DNA of 64,000 nt from Iris pallida (GCA_029216955.1 JANAVB010015600.1:27166182-27230181), one strand, 5' to 3'. Counted from the first letter of the stretch, positions 1 to 11,537 are shown. Made by a program: numbers and translations. Notes: a model not told the origin generated them from the sequence alone.

Positions 1-97
1 TAATAAACTTATAATTATTATAAATAGAATAATCACCATCTAAATCAATTAAATAATAAATAAAAATATTTCAAAATTTTCGGAAAGGAGAGCTACA
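1..97 (-). mobile_element. 5' terminus of a minus-strand LTR of the LARD-1 family, cut by the window edge
   Basis: The reverse complement of 1-97 starts TGTAGCTC and matches the first ~100 bases of the LARD-1 right LTR at 14803 onward by eye, including the shared tract TTGAAATATTTTTATT. The sequence from 98 on matches the middle of that same LTR (from about 16127) in plus orientation. So a second element of this family, in the opposite orientation, ends at 97 inside the LARD-1 left LTR. The bases after it, CTTTA, are the presumed target duplication; the partner copy would lie outside the window. Confidence 0.75.
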
Positions 98-537
98 CTT
101 TAATTCAGATGTGCTAATCGCCAAGGAAAATTCCCAGTAAAAAATCGTAAAAAACCACGATTTACGTTGACAGTTTTATGGTCCAGGGACCTAGTTTGGA
201 AGTCGATTTGCTGCCAAACCACAACGAGTCTTCAAAATCTATTTGAAGGCAAAATTGACAACTATAGGGCTAGAGAACCCTTTTTACAGGAAATCAATTT
301 GATAACTGTGCCGAGAAATCGGTTTCCCAATATTGAAAAATCCTGTTTTAAAAACATGGAAAACCCCTCGATACGAACATGCGTTCGCCAATTCGGGGAC
401 GTAGTCGCGAACCGAAAGCATCGAAAGGTGCGTAATGGCTTCGTAGACGAGTGGGCTTTGACAGAATTCAAATGGTGCGGTTGCGTCGCGCGACAAATTT
501 GATACGTATCCGTCAAAATTCACCGTATCGGCCTCTG
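98..537 (+). mobile_element. LARD-1 left LTR, first fragment
   Basis: This stretch aligns with 16127-16567 of the right LTR and then continues, after the copia insertion, at 10188. The junction is exact: CTCTG at 533-537 recurs at 10183-10187. No coding function is visible. Short reading frames on both strands here are chance. Confidence 0.85.
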
Positions 538-1482
538 TGAAGAACAGTTTGGCAACTCTAGAGGGGGGTGAATAGAGTTTATATAGAAAAATAGCCAATT
601 AAAAATAACTCTTTCACCAACAATAAATAATCAGAGTAAAGTGCGGAAAATAAATGAAGAGCAGAAGAGCATACGCAAACACAGCGATTTTAACCTGGTT
701 TCCCTCGTGGAGGACTAGTCCAGGCCTGAGAACTCTAGTTCAGGATTAAATCCACTATTTGTGAAATAGTAGCTTACAACCCGTGCCTTTTCTTCAGAAG
801 AGCATGTCAACTTCTTACAGAGAATCGCAGTGGCGATTGCTTGGAATTGTCCAAGCGACTTCTTCACTCTTGCACAAGAATCCTAACTGAGAGATGCTGA
901 GCACTCGAGACTTAGGAGGCTTGTGGCTAGTAGATAGGAAGGGTATGGCTTATTGAGCTTGTAGGAGAGAAGAGAAGAGAAGATTGAGTGAATTGAAATG
1001 AGAGAATTCATGCCCTATTTATAGTATTTTTAGAGGCAGAATTCGGACAGAATTCGGGTAGGAAAATTCAAAAATTTGGCCGTTGGACAGCTAGCAACCA
1101 GCTAACCCTAAAATTAGGGTTCCTGATTTCTAGGGGACAGAGTTCGGCCCGAACTCTGTGTGGAGGCAGAGTTCGGCCCGAACTCTGTCTCCAGAGCACA
1201 GAGTGGTCCTAAGTGGGACTTGTGGGCAATTTTTGTTTTGGTGGAGCTTGGGATTTTAGGTAGGCTTATAGACTAAGTTCCAAGAGCTCAGCATAACTCA
1301 GAGTACATACTTCTAGACTCAATAAAATATAAAAGTACAGACTCAAAAATACACTGAGAGTCGGAAACTGAGCTGTTGTCTGTCCTGAACTGAATGCAGA
1401 CGTCGTGTGTCGTATTGAATTTATACAGATATTATTTAGTCAATGTAGTCAATATTTGGTTGACTGTGACTTTGTGTCAACA
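538..1482 (-). repeat. Copia 3' LTR
   Basis: It is 945 bp, the same length as the 5' LTR and aligned to it without gaps at an offset of 8,700. It carries TATAAATA on the minus strand at 1016-1023 and two perfect palindromes at 1138-1158 and 1167-1187. Confidence 0.95.
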
Positions 1483-1497
1483 ATCTCCCCCATATTG
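1483..1497 (-). promoter_or_regulatory. Copia polypurine tract
   Basis: The minus strand reads ATATGGGGGAGAT directly before the 3' LTR start TGTTGACAC. This is where plus-strand DNA synthesis is primed. Its position and purine run fit copia elements of the Sirevirus type. Confidence 0.85.
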
Positions 1498-2070
1498 ATA
1501 ATTGACAAAATAATAAATGTATATTTCAATATTCATACCTGGACACAGTTGGTTAAAACACAGCTCCCCCATAAACAATGCCGAGCTAGAATAAGATAGC
1601 TCCCCCGTAATCAGTGAACGGTGCCGAGCTAGAATCAATAGCTCTCCCCCGTAAATAATGCATAGAACCTGTGGCCTGATAAAAATATTTTCCCAAAAGC
1701 AAACACAAGCACAGACAGATATGTGGACAGATATACATTTGAAATATACATATTTCTCCCCCTCTTGGTAGTTAGCAATATAAAGGATCATATAGACTGC
1801 ATAAGGAAAAGCATGGAAATAGCAGTATAGACAATGAAAAGTAATCCAACCACACCAAGCAGAGAAGAAACAGTATAATACTAATAAAACAAGTCACTGA
1901 CATAAAGTAAAATTACGAAAAATAGCATAAAATGTTATCCACCAACCAGCACATCATCAGGGTTTGAAGACATAAATCCAGTACATAAATCCATAACAAA
2001 CTGAAATAACTAAAATCAAAAGGCAACTAAGACCATCAGCAGTGTCAGCAGCATATCAAGCCAATCTCCA
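1498..2070. other. Non-coding spacer between ORF3 and the 3' LTR
   Basis: I see no convincing gene. There is a short tandem-like series at 1560-1660 in which CTCCCC(C)(A/G)TAA and 'gccgagctagaat' recur, giving extra purine-rich blocks on the sense strand upstream of the true polypurine tract. Confidence 0.5.
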
Positions 2071-3336
2071 TCATGGAGCACGAGAAGGTCCTGGAACATC
2101 GAAAAGGTCCTGGAACATCTGAAGATCCACAAAAGCATCATCCGGATCCATATACCTCATGACCCACGGATCGTCTATACGATGACCCGCGCGATCTGGA
2201 TCCCGCTCAATAGGCACATGCAGATCAGGATGACGAGCAAGTGAATACCGCATATCATGCAGAGAGTTCCCAAGGGCACTGATCTGCAAGGTGGTACGGT
2301 AATCCTGCTGCGTCCAGCGATCATCCTCAACGGCAAAACGATCGCGAAGCATAGTCTGAAGAGAATCCAGGTTGGCAAGAGGAGGAGGTGCATCCTGACC
2401 GAGTGGAGGGGCATCAGGCTCCTCATCAGCAGAATGCTCAGATGACTCAGAAGCAGCGACAGGCTGAAGGCGTCGTGCCTTGGATAGAAAGGTAGGTGCA
2501 GGCATGAACGGACAAGCATCAAGTGGTATATGAAAAGCACGAAAGATCAAAGGAAGATACAGAGGATAAACCAAAGCTCGTGGTTTCCTCCTACAGTGAA
2601 TCATCCAGTCCATCATGGTACGTGGAAGATTGAAAGGAATTCCAAAATGAAGATGATAAAGAGCAGATATTTCAAGATAAGTGATGTCATCATGGGAACC
2701 TGTTTTGGGTAGAATGGTGTTAGAAATAATCCAATGAAGGTCAGAAAAATATGGGTTGAGATATTTAGCCGTGAGCTTGCGAGGACGTGTGTATGGAGTA
2801 CACAAATCGTCCTTGAAGCTCTCAAGGGAAATTCCGTCGGGAAAACGGAACGAACGAGCGTCAACTAGCTTTTCCCAAGAATTGGGCTCTAGAAGATCAA
2901 GATATTCGGCTAAGTCAAAGTCATCAAAAGATATATTGATACCTGCAACTCGTGAATAAATATGAAGGTCATCAAAGGTTAAGTTGCAGTAGAACATTTG
3001 AACGGCATGACGATAGATAGCAGAAGTTGTGGTAACTAGTTCATCAAGATAGAGATCATGGAATAAAGAATCATATTGAGAGAATATAGAAAAATTAATA
3101 GGATGTCCTGTGAATACCTGACGATTTCGAAAGTCACTAAACCAGTTGTTTGATGCATATTGTGAGACAAAAAGTCTGTTGTCATAGGTGGAAGGATTTT
3201 GAGGACGAGGTGGATTGAACAAAGGATGAGGAGGTTGAAGTTGTTCAATGATTTGTTCAATTGATGGAGGAGAATCCGAAGAGGAAATACTCTCAACTCG
3301 AATTCTCTTTCCACGATTGAACAAGCAAGGAGCCAT
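2071..3336 (-). CDS. Third ORF of the copia element, plant transposon-associated domain (421 aa)
   Basis: An intact 421-codon frame lies between RNase H and the 3' LTR, where Sireviruses often carry an extra (envelope-like) ORF. The start at 3336 gives a basic N-terminus (MAPCLFNRGKRIR), followed by a Pro/Ser-rich stretch to about residue 50. A conserved-looking core spans about 85-270 and includes AVQMFYCNLTFDD and the pattern ILPKTG...ITYLEISALYHL...IPFNLPR. This resembles the domain known as 'putative plant transposon protein' (PF20167-like) found in many plant retroelements. An acidic Pro-rich linker (about 290-330) and a charged tail follow. I see no signal peptide, membrane segment or protease motif, so a viral envelope role is not supported. 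Function is unknown. It is odd that this ORF is intact while gag and pol are broken. Confidence 0.7.
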   Translation of the reverse strand: MAPCLFNRGKRIRVESISSSDSPPSIEQIIEQLQPPHPLFNPPRPQNPSTYDNRLFVSQYASNNWFSDFRNRQVFTGHPINFSIFSQYDSLFHDLYLDELVTTTSAIYRHAVQMFYCNLTFDDLHIYSRVAGINISFDDFDLAEYLDLLEPNSWEKLVDARSFRFPDGISLESFKDDLCTPYTRPRKLTAKYLNPYFSDLHWIISNTILPKTGSHDDITYLEISALYHLHFGIPFNLPRTMMDWMIHCRRKPRALVYPLYLPLIFRAFHIPLDACPFMPAPTFLSKARRLQPVAASESSEHSADEEPDAPPLGQDAPPPLANLDSLQTMLRDRFAVEDDRWTQQDYRTTLQISALGNSLHDMRYSLARHPDLHVPIERDPDRAGHRIDDPWVMRYMDPDDAFVDLQMFQDLFDVPGPSRAP

Positions 3337-4085
3337 TAAAAAATTTAACTAGAAGATAGAAAATAGGAATGGTACCTCAAACAAGTAATAAACAATGGAA
3401 GAGAATGGAGAGAAACCCCTTTTTCTTGATTTTGAGAAGCAATGGAGCACTCTAGATCAAAAACTAGGGTTAGGGTTTCAAGGAAAGAGTTTGTATAGGT
3501 GAGAAAGGTGGTAATAGTGAAGGAGAGAGATGGAATCCCGACAAAAATAGGGCTTTGTCTTTGGTCGGGTGAAATATTGACCATTGGATTAGAATTGATC
3601 CAACGGCAGAGCCAGATCCCGACCCTGGAACCTAAGAACCGAACTCGGCCCGAACTCTGATAGGGGCAGAGTTCGGCCCGAGTTCTGGATCAATGGTCCA
3701 GAACTGAAAACCGGCAAAGAACATGAAGAAAATGTTTAAGAGTTAAACAAAAGATAGTTGAGGACAACAAAGAGTGTTGAATTTAAAAAAATAGATAGAG
3801 AGGTACTCAGAAAACAGAATGAACTTTAGAAAATCTCAATTTAGGCAATATTAAATCGAAAATGAGCCATATAATAAATAAGGACATATACTATGGTTTA
3901 ATAGTCCAAATTTGCCATGGGTTAGCTGCAGGGGCCGGATCCCAGCTAGCGGTAGTCCTGAGGACTAGTGCACCGTGTCGCTTAGGCTTTTACGCCTTGT
4001 TGTCAGAAGGACCCTTTCGGCTTGTACCCATACCAAATTCTTCGAAAAAGAATCACAATATACTCGATATTTACGCAGGTGAGTT
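3337..4085. other. Spacer between RNase H and ORF3, with palindromes
   Basis: There is no credible coding region. Two imperfect copies of the LTR palindrome lie at 3641-3658 and 3667-3687 (GAACTCGGCCCGAACTC and CAGAGTTCGGCCCGAGTTCTG). This places the motif upstream of ORF3 as well as in both LTRs. Confidence 0.6.
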
Positions 4086-7079
4086 TCAATTTATAACTGC
4101 TTCATCTAAAATTCCAAGTTCACGACAAAGAAAATTGAAGCGCTCTTCGGATAGTGGCTTAGTAAAGAAATCTGCCAGCTGATGATCAGTGTCAATAAAT
4201 TCTAAGTTAATCGTGCCATTTTGCTGATGATCACGCAAAAAGTGGTGTCTGATCTCAATATGTTTAGTGCGTGAGTGGCAGACAGGGTTCTTAGTCAAAT
4301 TGATTGCACTAGTATTGTCACAGAATATAGGAATATGCATGAAAGATAACTTATAGTCTTCAAGGGTTTGCTTCATCCACAGAATTTGTGCACAACAACG
4401 CCCAGCTGCTATGTATTCAGCTTCTGTTGTGGATAGTGCAACAGAGTTCTGCTTCTTGCTAAACCATGAGACTAAAGCCTTTCCTAATAAATGACACGTG
4501 CCGCTCGTACTTTTACGGTCGACCTTGCATCCAGCAAAGTCAGCATCAGAGTAACCGATGAGGTCAAATGATGTTGACTTGGGATACCATAGGCCCACTG
4601 TAACCGTACCCTTAAGGTATCGAAAGATACGCTTAACCGCGGTCATGTGAGATTCCTTAGGATTTGCTTGATATCTAGCACATAGGCAAACACTAAACAT
4701 GATATCGGGGCGATTAGCAGTTAAATAAAGTAAGCTGCCTATCATACCTCGATACTTACGTTGATTAACGGGTTTGCCGCTCTCATCTGGTTCGAATTGG
4801 TTGAAGTAGCCATTGGCGTGCTGATTGGTTTGATGTTGTCAAGATCTAACTTCTTCAGCATGTCCTTGGTGTACTTTGATTGGCAGATGAAAGTTCCATT
4901 AGCCAGTTGTTTTACTTGCAGACCAAGAAAATAGTTGAGCTCTCCCATCAAGCTCATCTCAAATTCCGTCTGCATACACTTGGCAAATTCTCGACAAAGA
5001 GTTTCATCAGTAGACCCAAAAATAATATCATCAACATAAATCTGAATTAATAGAATGGTGTCTTTGAAAGATTTGATAAACAGTATAGTGTCAATTTTCC
5101 CTTTTGAAAAACCTTTCTCAAGCAAGAAACTGCTTAGCCTTTCATACCAAGCTCTGGGGGCTTGTTTAAGGCCATAAAGCGCTTTCTTCAGCTTGAACAC
5201 GTGGTCGGGAAATTTGTGATTTTCAAAGCCAGGGGGTTGTTTCACATAAACTTCCTCCTTAATAAAACCATTCAGGAAAGCACTTTTCACATCCATTTGA
5301 AATAATTTAAAGTTTTGAAAATTAGCAAAAGCACAAAGCATCCGAATGGATTCTAGTCTAGCAACAGGAGCATACGTCTCATCGTAGTCGATACCTTCCT
5401 CTTGGTTGTATCCTTGAGCTACTAGACGAGCTTTGTTATGTGTGACTGAACCATCTTCATTTACTTTGTTTCTAAAAACCCATTTAGTACCAATTATCGA
5501 GTGATTAACCGGTCTAGGAACGAGTTCCCATACTTGGCTTCTCTCGAATTGGTTGAGTTCTTCTTGCATAGCAGAAATCCAAAATTTATCATTAAAAGCT
5601 TCAGAAATGTTTTTAGGCTCTACTTGTGAAATGAAGGCAGTGCTAGCAACGGAGTCTCTTAGTGATGATCTAGTAGTTACTCCACGTGAAACTTCTCCTA
5701 TAACTAAATTTTCTGGATGAGAAGGTTTGAAAGAGAATTTCTTAGGCAAACCCTCCAGAGAATTAGTTTCGGTTGAAGTATTCATTGGAGCAGAAGTTGA
5801 TGGCTCAACGTCATCATCAAGAGTACTTGCTGCACTGTTGTCTTCATCAAAAGTCACATTTGTTGACTCTTCCACAATAAGTGAGCGTTTATTGAAAACT
5901 CTATATCCCTTACTCTTGGCGGCATAACCAAGAAAGATACCATCGTCAGCTTTGGCATCAAATTTGCCTAAGTTGTCTTTGGTGTTAAGGATAAAGCATC
6001 TACAGCCAAAAACTTTAAAAAAAAAACATTGGGGGTTCTCCCAAACCAAAGCTCATAGGGTGTTTTCTTCGTAATGGGACGAATAAGCACCCTATTCAAA
6101 ATGTGGCATGCTGTACTTACAGCCTCTGCCCAAAAATATTTCGGAAGAGAAAATTTATTCAACATGACTCTAGCCATATCGCCAAGAGTCCTATTCTTTC
6201 GCTCCACAACACCATTTTGTTGAGGAGTTCTAGGACAAGAAAACCATTTGCATTACAAAAACTTTCAAAATCATAATTTACGAATTCGCCTCAATGATCA
6301 CTTCGGATTCGAGTAATCATGTACCCTTTTTCGTTTTGAACTTTCTTTACAAAAATTTTGAAAGCAGAAATAGCATCGCTCTTATTAGCGAGAAAGAAAA
6401 CCCATGTAAATCTCGAAAAATCATCAACAATAACAAATGCATAAAGTTTGCCTCCAAGGCTAGCTATTCTACTAGGACCAAATAAATCTATATGAAGTAG
6501 TTGCAAGGGTCTTGTAGTACTTACAGAGTTGATAGAATGAAATGAGGATTTAGTTGCCTTATTTAGTTCACATTCGGCACATACCGTGTCCTTTTTGAAC
6601 GTGATGTCAGGCAATCCTCTCACTAGCTTCTTGGTGGAAAGCCTGGATATAGCATCCATGTTGGCATGACCAAGACGCTGGTGCCAAAGTAGTCGTTCGT
6701 CTTTGTGGGCATATAGACATCTACCTGCATTGTTAGTATTTATAGAAAGATATAAAATGTAGATGTTGTCCTCTCTTTTCCCTTCAAAAGCAATATCTCC
6801 TGTTGACCTATCATAGATGTAGCAACTGTTTTGTCCAAAGTTAATATCATATCCATGATCAGCAAGATGACTAATGCTGAGCAGGTTATGCTTTAACTCG
6901 GTCACTAGGCAGACATCCTTTATTACAGGAGAAGGAGGATGACCAATGATACCATTACCTATAATGTGCCCTTTGAGATTGTTACCGAAGGATACGTATC
7001 CTTCTCTCTTCATCGATAGTGATACAAAAAGATTTGCGTCTCCCGTCATATGTCGCGAGCATCCACTATCGAGAATCTA
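4086..7079 (-). pseudogene. pol: Copia pol: protease, integrase, reverse transcriptase, RNase H (broken)
   Basis: Domains in order on the minus strand. Protease shows DSGCSRHMTG with the active Asp at 7068-7070. The integrase zinc domain has HQRLGH...CAEC (about 6590-6680); its core includes LHIDLFGP and RSDH. Reverse transcriptase has YVDDIIFG at 5027-5038. RNase H has YSDADFAG, STTEAEY and CDNTSAI, ending at 4086. Breaks are a TAG just before the protease motif (7077-7079), TGA right after the second integrase Asp (about 6288), frameshifts near 6230 and near 6020 (by an A10 run), and a frameshift near 4795 between reverse transcriptase and RNase H. The catalytic residues I can see are kept, so decay is recent. 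It would have made the enzymes for cDNA synthesis and insertion. Confidence 0.93.
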
Positions 7080-7086
7080 CTTACTT

Positions 7087-9182
7087 TCAGTTGAGGAGGA
7101 AAGGTCCACCTACATCAAGAGTAGATGTGACCTTTGGTACCCGAGTTCTTGAGGGTCCTGAAAAGTTAGTCTTTGGGAACCAAGCATATATCCTTTTATC
7201 TACAAGTCTTCTAACTCTGCACTGTGGTGAGATGTGTCCATGTAATCCACAATAAGTACAGATAGCATTCTTATTTATACTAGGAGCATGAGAATAATAT
7301 CTATAAGCAACAGGATGAGGATGGACATGATGTGAAGAGTTAGCATGGTGAAGATGATTATGCATGGAATAAGTGGCATGTTGATGGTGTCTATGAGGCA
7401 TAGAATAATGGTATTGTCTATGATGTGTGACATGCTGATATTGTCTAGATGGCATGGCATGATGATTTTGTCTATATTGTATGACATGATGATTTTGTCT
7501 ATATGGCATGGCATGATGATTTTTATGTGTGGAGTGATGTTGATTGTGTCTTTGTGCATGATGAGTGTGTACTGAGTGAGAATTGTTCTTACGTGCACGT
7601 GGTTTGTGAAAGTTTGTGTATATAAATGCATGGTTATGTGCTGCATGAGAATGACGTGGTTGACTAGCATGAGTGGTGTTGTGCCCATGTGATAGGGTTT
7701 GAGGTTGAACAACCTGTTTATCCAATTTGGTTTCTAATCTTTTAGAAACAGCTTGCAGTTCATCAACCTTAATATTTAAGCCATAAATCTTAGTCATGGA
7801 AATCTTGTGTCTACTCTTTTCTTCAGCAAGCAACGTGTTGAGAGTAGTGATTTCTTGAGTTTGTTGCTCAATACGTGCTTCAGCATCATGTAAGCTTAAT
7901 TTAAGCTTGGATGCTTCATCAGTGTCATTTGTGGGTGATGTGTTTCTAACATTTTCAAGAAGTAAAAAAATTCTTTGTATCTCATCTTCTAGACTTTTGA
8001 TTTTGTCCTTGGCATGTTTATATTTACCGATGACCTTTTTATGATCATCGAGTAAATCAGTGAAAGCATCGCCAAGTTCATCAAAAGAGAAGTCATCCAG
8101 AGTTTCGTTAGATACCTTGTTGGAAGTTGCCATCAGGCACACATTTGCTGTATCTTGAGGAGAGTCCTTTTCTTCCTCAGAGTCACTCGCTTCACTTTCA
8201 TGCCAGATACCTGTGTTGGCATATTTCTTTGATGAGTTCTTTTTGTATGGCTTCTCATAGCGGTTGCTCTTCTTCAGGAATGGGCAGTCTTTTCGGACAT
8301 GTCCAGTTTTCTTGCAACCGTAACAAGTTGGTTCTTCTTCATCGTCTTCTTGAGATTCCTTCTTCCTTCGATTGAAGCGAAGGAATTTCCTGAAGTTGCG
8401 AACCATGAGAGCTTGGTCTTCATCATCCGAATTATCTTCTTCGATCTCATCATGATTAGCTCTTCGTTGATGAGCTTTGAGTGCGATCTCCCTGGTCTTC
8501 GGAGCAGGCTCTTCGAAGTCCTTGAGGTCAAGCTCATGAGTCATAAGCTTACCCATCAAGGTCTCCATTGACATTGTTGTGAGATCGTTTCCTTCTATGA
8601 TGGCTGTCACCTTAGGGTTCCAAATCTTTGGTAGCCCTCTGAGCAGCTTACGAATCTTCTCGTGGTTTGAGTACTGCTTTCCAAGCGAAGATAGAGGATT
8701 GATGATGTCGAGGAATCTTGTGATCATTTGAGTGATCGTCTCACTTGGCTTCATCTTGAAGGCTTCGTATTCTTGAGTGAGACGGCTTATTTTAGATTCC
8801 TTGACCTGTGTGGTTCCTTCATGCGTCACTTCTAGAAGTCTCCATACTTCATGAGCAGTGGTGCATGTAGAGACCCTGTTGAACTCATTCCTGTCTATAG
8901 CACAGAATAAAGCATTAATAGCCCTAGCATCTAGACTTGCCTGTTTCTTCTCCTCGACAGAATATTTGTCGTGTGGTTTCTCATGAGGTCACCATCGACA
9001 ACTATCCTGGCGGGCTTTTTGTAACCGTCAGTGACGACAGTCCACAGGTCAAAGTCTAGAGACTTAAGATAGAAGCTCATCCTTGTTTTCCAATATGTGT
9101 AGTTAGTCCCATCAAATAGGGGAGGCCTATGAGTGGACTGACCTTCACCATGATTGGAAATCAAGGATTGTGTGGTTGCCAT
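7087..9182 (-). pseudogene. gag: Copia gag with two zinc knuckles and a His-rich region (frameshifted)
   Basis: Translation would start at 9182 (MATTQSLISN), just downstream of the primer site. The first ~65 codons match the N-terminal copia Gag segment (FDGTNYTYWKTRM). A frameshift near 8985 moves the rest into another frame, open from there to 7087. Then come the capsid-like region (EAFKMKPSETITQM), a CCHC knuckle CYGCKKTGHVRKDC (about 8280-8330), a predicted coiled coil (about 7730-7990), a long His/Gln/Arg/Tyr-rich repeat region (about 7290-7690), and a second knuckle CTYCGLHGHISPQC (about 7220-7265). The second knuckle and long C-terminal extension are larger than in ordinary copia Gag and fit Sireviruses. 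The frame ends just before pol. Confidence 0.9.
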
Positions 9183-9223
9183 GGATCAGCTCTTAGGATG
9201 TTAGTCCTTGTAAAGAGAACAGA

Positions 9224-9235
9224 GCTCTGATACCA
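9224..9235 (-). promoter_or_regulatory. Copia primer-binding site (initiator tRNA-Met)
   Basis: The minus strand reads TGGTATCAGAGC two bases after the 5' LTR end. This is complementary to the 3' end of plant initiator tRNA-Met, the standard primer for copia elements. Confidence 0.95.
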
Positions 9236-9237
9236 AT

Positions 9238-10182
9238 TGAAGAACAGTTTGGCAACTCTAGAGGGGGGTGAATAGAGTTTATATAGAAAAATAGCCAATT
9301 AAAAATAACTCTTTCACCAACAATAAATAATCAGAGTAAAGTGCGGAAAATAAATGAAGAGCAGAAGAGCATACGCAAACACAGCGATTTTAACCTGGTT
9401 TCCCTCGTGGAGGACTAGTCCAGGCCTGAGAACTCTAGCTCAGGATTAAATCCACTATTTGTGAAATAGTAGCTTACAACCCGTGCCTTTTCTTCAGAAG
9501 AGCACGTCAACTTCTTACAGAGAATCGCAGTGGCGATTGCTTGGAATTGTCCAAGCGACTTCTTCACTCTTGCACAAGAATCCTAACTGAGAGATGCTGA
9601 GCACTCGAGACTTAGGAGGCTTGTGGCTAGTAGATAGGAAGGGTATGGCTTATTGAGCTTGTAGGAGAGAAGAGAAGAGAAGATTGAGTGAATTGAAATG
9701 AGAGAATTTATGCCCTATTTATAGTGTTTTTAGAGGCAGAATTCGGCCAGAATTCGGGTAGGAAAATTCAAAAATTTGGCCGTTGGACAGCTAGCAACCA
9801 GCTAACCCTAAAATTAGGGTTCCTGATTTCTAGGGGACAGAGTTCGGCCCGAACTCTGTGTGGAGGCAGAGTTCGGCCCGAACTCTGTCTCCAGAGCACA
9901 GAGTGGTCCTAAGTGGGACTTGTGGGCAATTTTTGTTTTGGTGGAGCTTCGGATTTTGGGTAGGCTTATAGACTAAGTTCCAAGAGCTCAGCATAACTCA
10001 GAGTACATACTTCTAGACTCAATAAAATGTAAAAGTACAGACTCGAAAATAAACTGAGAGTCGGAAACTGAGCTGTTGTCTGTCCAGAACTGAATGCAGA
10101 CGTCGTGTGTCGTATTGAATTTATACAGATATTATTTAGTCAATGTAGTCAATATTTGGTTGACTGTGACTTTGTGTCAACA
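9238..10182 (-). repeat. Copia 5' LTR
   Basis: It is 945 bp and ends TG..CA in the sense direction (TGTTGACAC...TTCTTCA). It contains the promoter listed at 9716 and two upstream palindromes at 9838-9858 and 9867-9887. Confidence 0.95.
9716..9723 (-). promoter_or_regulatory. Copia LTR TATA box with upstream paired palindromes
   Basis: TATAAATA (in CTATAAATAGGGC) lies about 460 bases into the 5' LTR, a normal U3 position. About 115-165 bases upstream are two copies of the 21-base palindrome CAGAGTTCGG-C-CCGAACTCTG, whose 10-base arms pair perfectly. Their position suggests protein-binding promoter elements; this is inferred. Confidence 0.75.
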
Positions 10183-10187
10183 CTCTG

Positions 10188-11537
10188 TACAAATTTTCTA
10201 ATTACTTCATGCACGTTCGTCAGATCGAGACGAAACTTGCACCAACATGTCCGTATCATTTTTCTGGTCCTGTATGCCAAGTTTGGTCCGATTCTGAGAC
10301 AGTTGATCGGATTGCTGTTTTGTGGGCCCCACGATCCGACTCAACGGGTGATTTTGTGCACGGTCTGCCGAAATCCAACTTTGGACATACGGTTGGGTTC
10401 GTATCAGAAAACCGAACCCGTTGACATATAGTTTGACGACTTTAGAGACCATAGACTTTGGCACATTTTTTGGTGCAAAGTGGGTCCAACGACGGACACC
10501 GTTTTGACCCAAAATTATCGTTTTGCCCCTATGTCCAGAATTGGACTTAAGGACAGGAAATTCTAGATAATTTGACTATTCTAAAAATGTTGGTAATGTT
10601 TATTTCAGCATCCGGAGACTTCTGCATGTGTTGACTGATTGTGGCTCATTGAGTGGTATAGTATTATCGGTTTCTCCAGCGCAGGATCTCAGGCGAGTAT
10701 ATCTCTGATAGTTTTCGTATTTGATTATCTCTATACTTCTAGTATTTAATATTATTTTACATTGATATCATGTTGATTCTTGACACGCTTGTCACACGAG
10801 ATAGTAGTTATGGATTCTTGCATGTTGTTCGTGACCAATATATTTTTGTGTTCGTGACCTGTTTGAATCCATGGGTACTAGCCGGGCGGAAAAGTACATT
10901 AGTAGACATGTAAACATATCCAAAAATATCCCATGATGTCTATTCGTGAATAATAGCAGCTGCACACGACACGTGCAGGGTGCCGGATTTACCTCTTAGC
11001 CGTTTACATGTCGAAAGTGTATTTCAAATCACTTGTTAGATATAGTCTTGTTATATTACAGTTTTTTTGTCATTACTTGTCTTGTGTACCATGTCTCTCT
11101 GCTTTACTCACATGATTCCTACCATGATTCCCTGTTTATCCACTTATCATGTATTTCAGTATTATTACAGATTTATGGATTTCGTCATTTATTGATTCTG
11201 TTGTGAGATTGTATTCGTTCCATTCCTGACTGAAAACCAACATTTTTCAGGTTTAGTCGCGATCATTCTTAGCACTAGGAAGGTATGGGTATGTTGAGGT
11301 CAACCTAGATAGTTGAATTAGCTGTCTTTTCTATTTTGTGAGACATTGTATTTTTTAGCAAATGTGAAGTTGTATAACCTTGTAATTTGTAAAGTTGATT
11401 TAATAATGTGAATGAGCAATAAATGTATCTTTTGTGATTTTGAGCATCTTGGCCGTGACAGCGTTCTACCGTCGACTCTGCGGCGTAGGCTGGCTTGGAC
11501 ACGTCTCGTCTCCGAAAAGCGGGTGCGGGTCGTGACA
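10188..11537 (+). mobile_element. LARD-1 left LTR, second fragment
   Basis: This continues the LTR broken at 537 and aligns with 16568-17913 almost throughout. It ends GGGTCGTGACA, followed at once by the primer site of LARD-1. The last ~90 bases hold the module GCGGCGTAGGCTGG found in other LTRs of the window. Confidence 0.92.

Larger units (their letters stand above)
538..10182 (-). mobile_element. Full-length Ty1/copia retrotransposon, Sirevirus-like
   Basis: A 9,645-bp minus-strand element has two 945-bp LTRs (538-1482 and 9238-10182), TG..CA ends and a perfect 5-bp target duplication CTCTG (533-537 and 10183-10187). Gene order in the sense direction is gag, protease, integrase, reverse transcriptase and RNase H, the copia order, followed by an extra ORF before the 3' LTR. 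The initiator-Met primer site, the GGGGGAGAT-type polypurine tract, the large gag and the third ORF together suggest the Sirevirus lineage. Counting by eye the LTRs differ at 11 positions (about 1.2%), so insertion was recent. Even so gag and pol carry several frameshifts and stops, so the element cannot move without help. Confidence 0.95.

Noticed and set aside
1405..1599. Short frame spanning the copia LTR end
   Set aside because: It crosses the LTR border and polypurine tract and has no protein-like content.
2071..3336. Copia ORF3 as a viral envelope protein
   Set aside because: There is no signal peptide, membrane segment or cleavage site; the core fits a plant transposon-associated domain.
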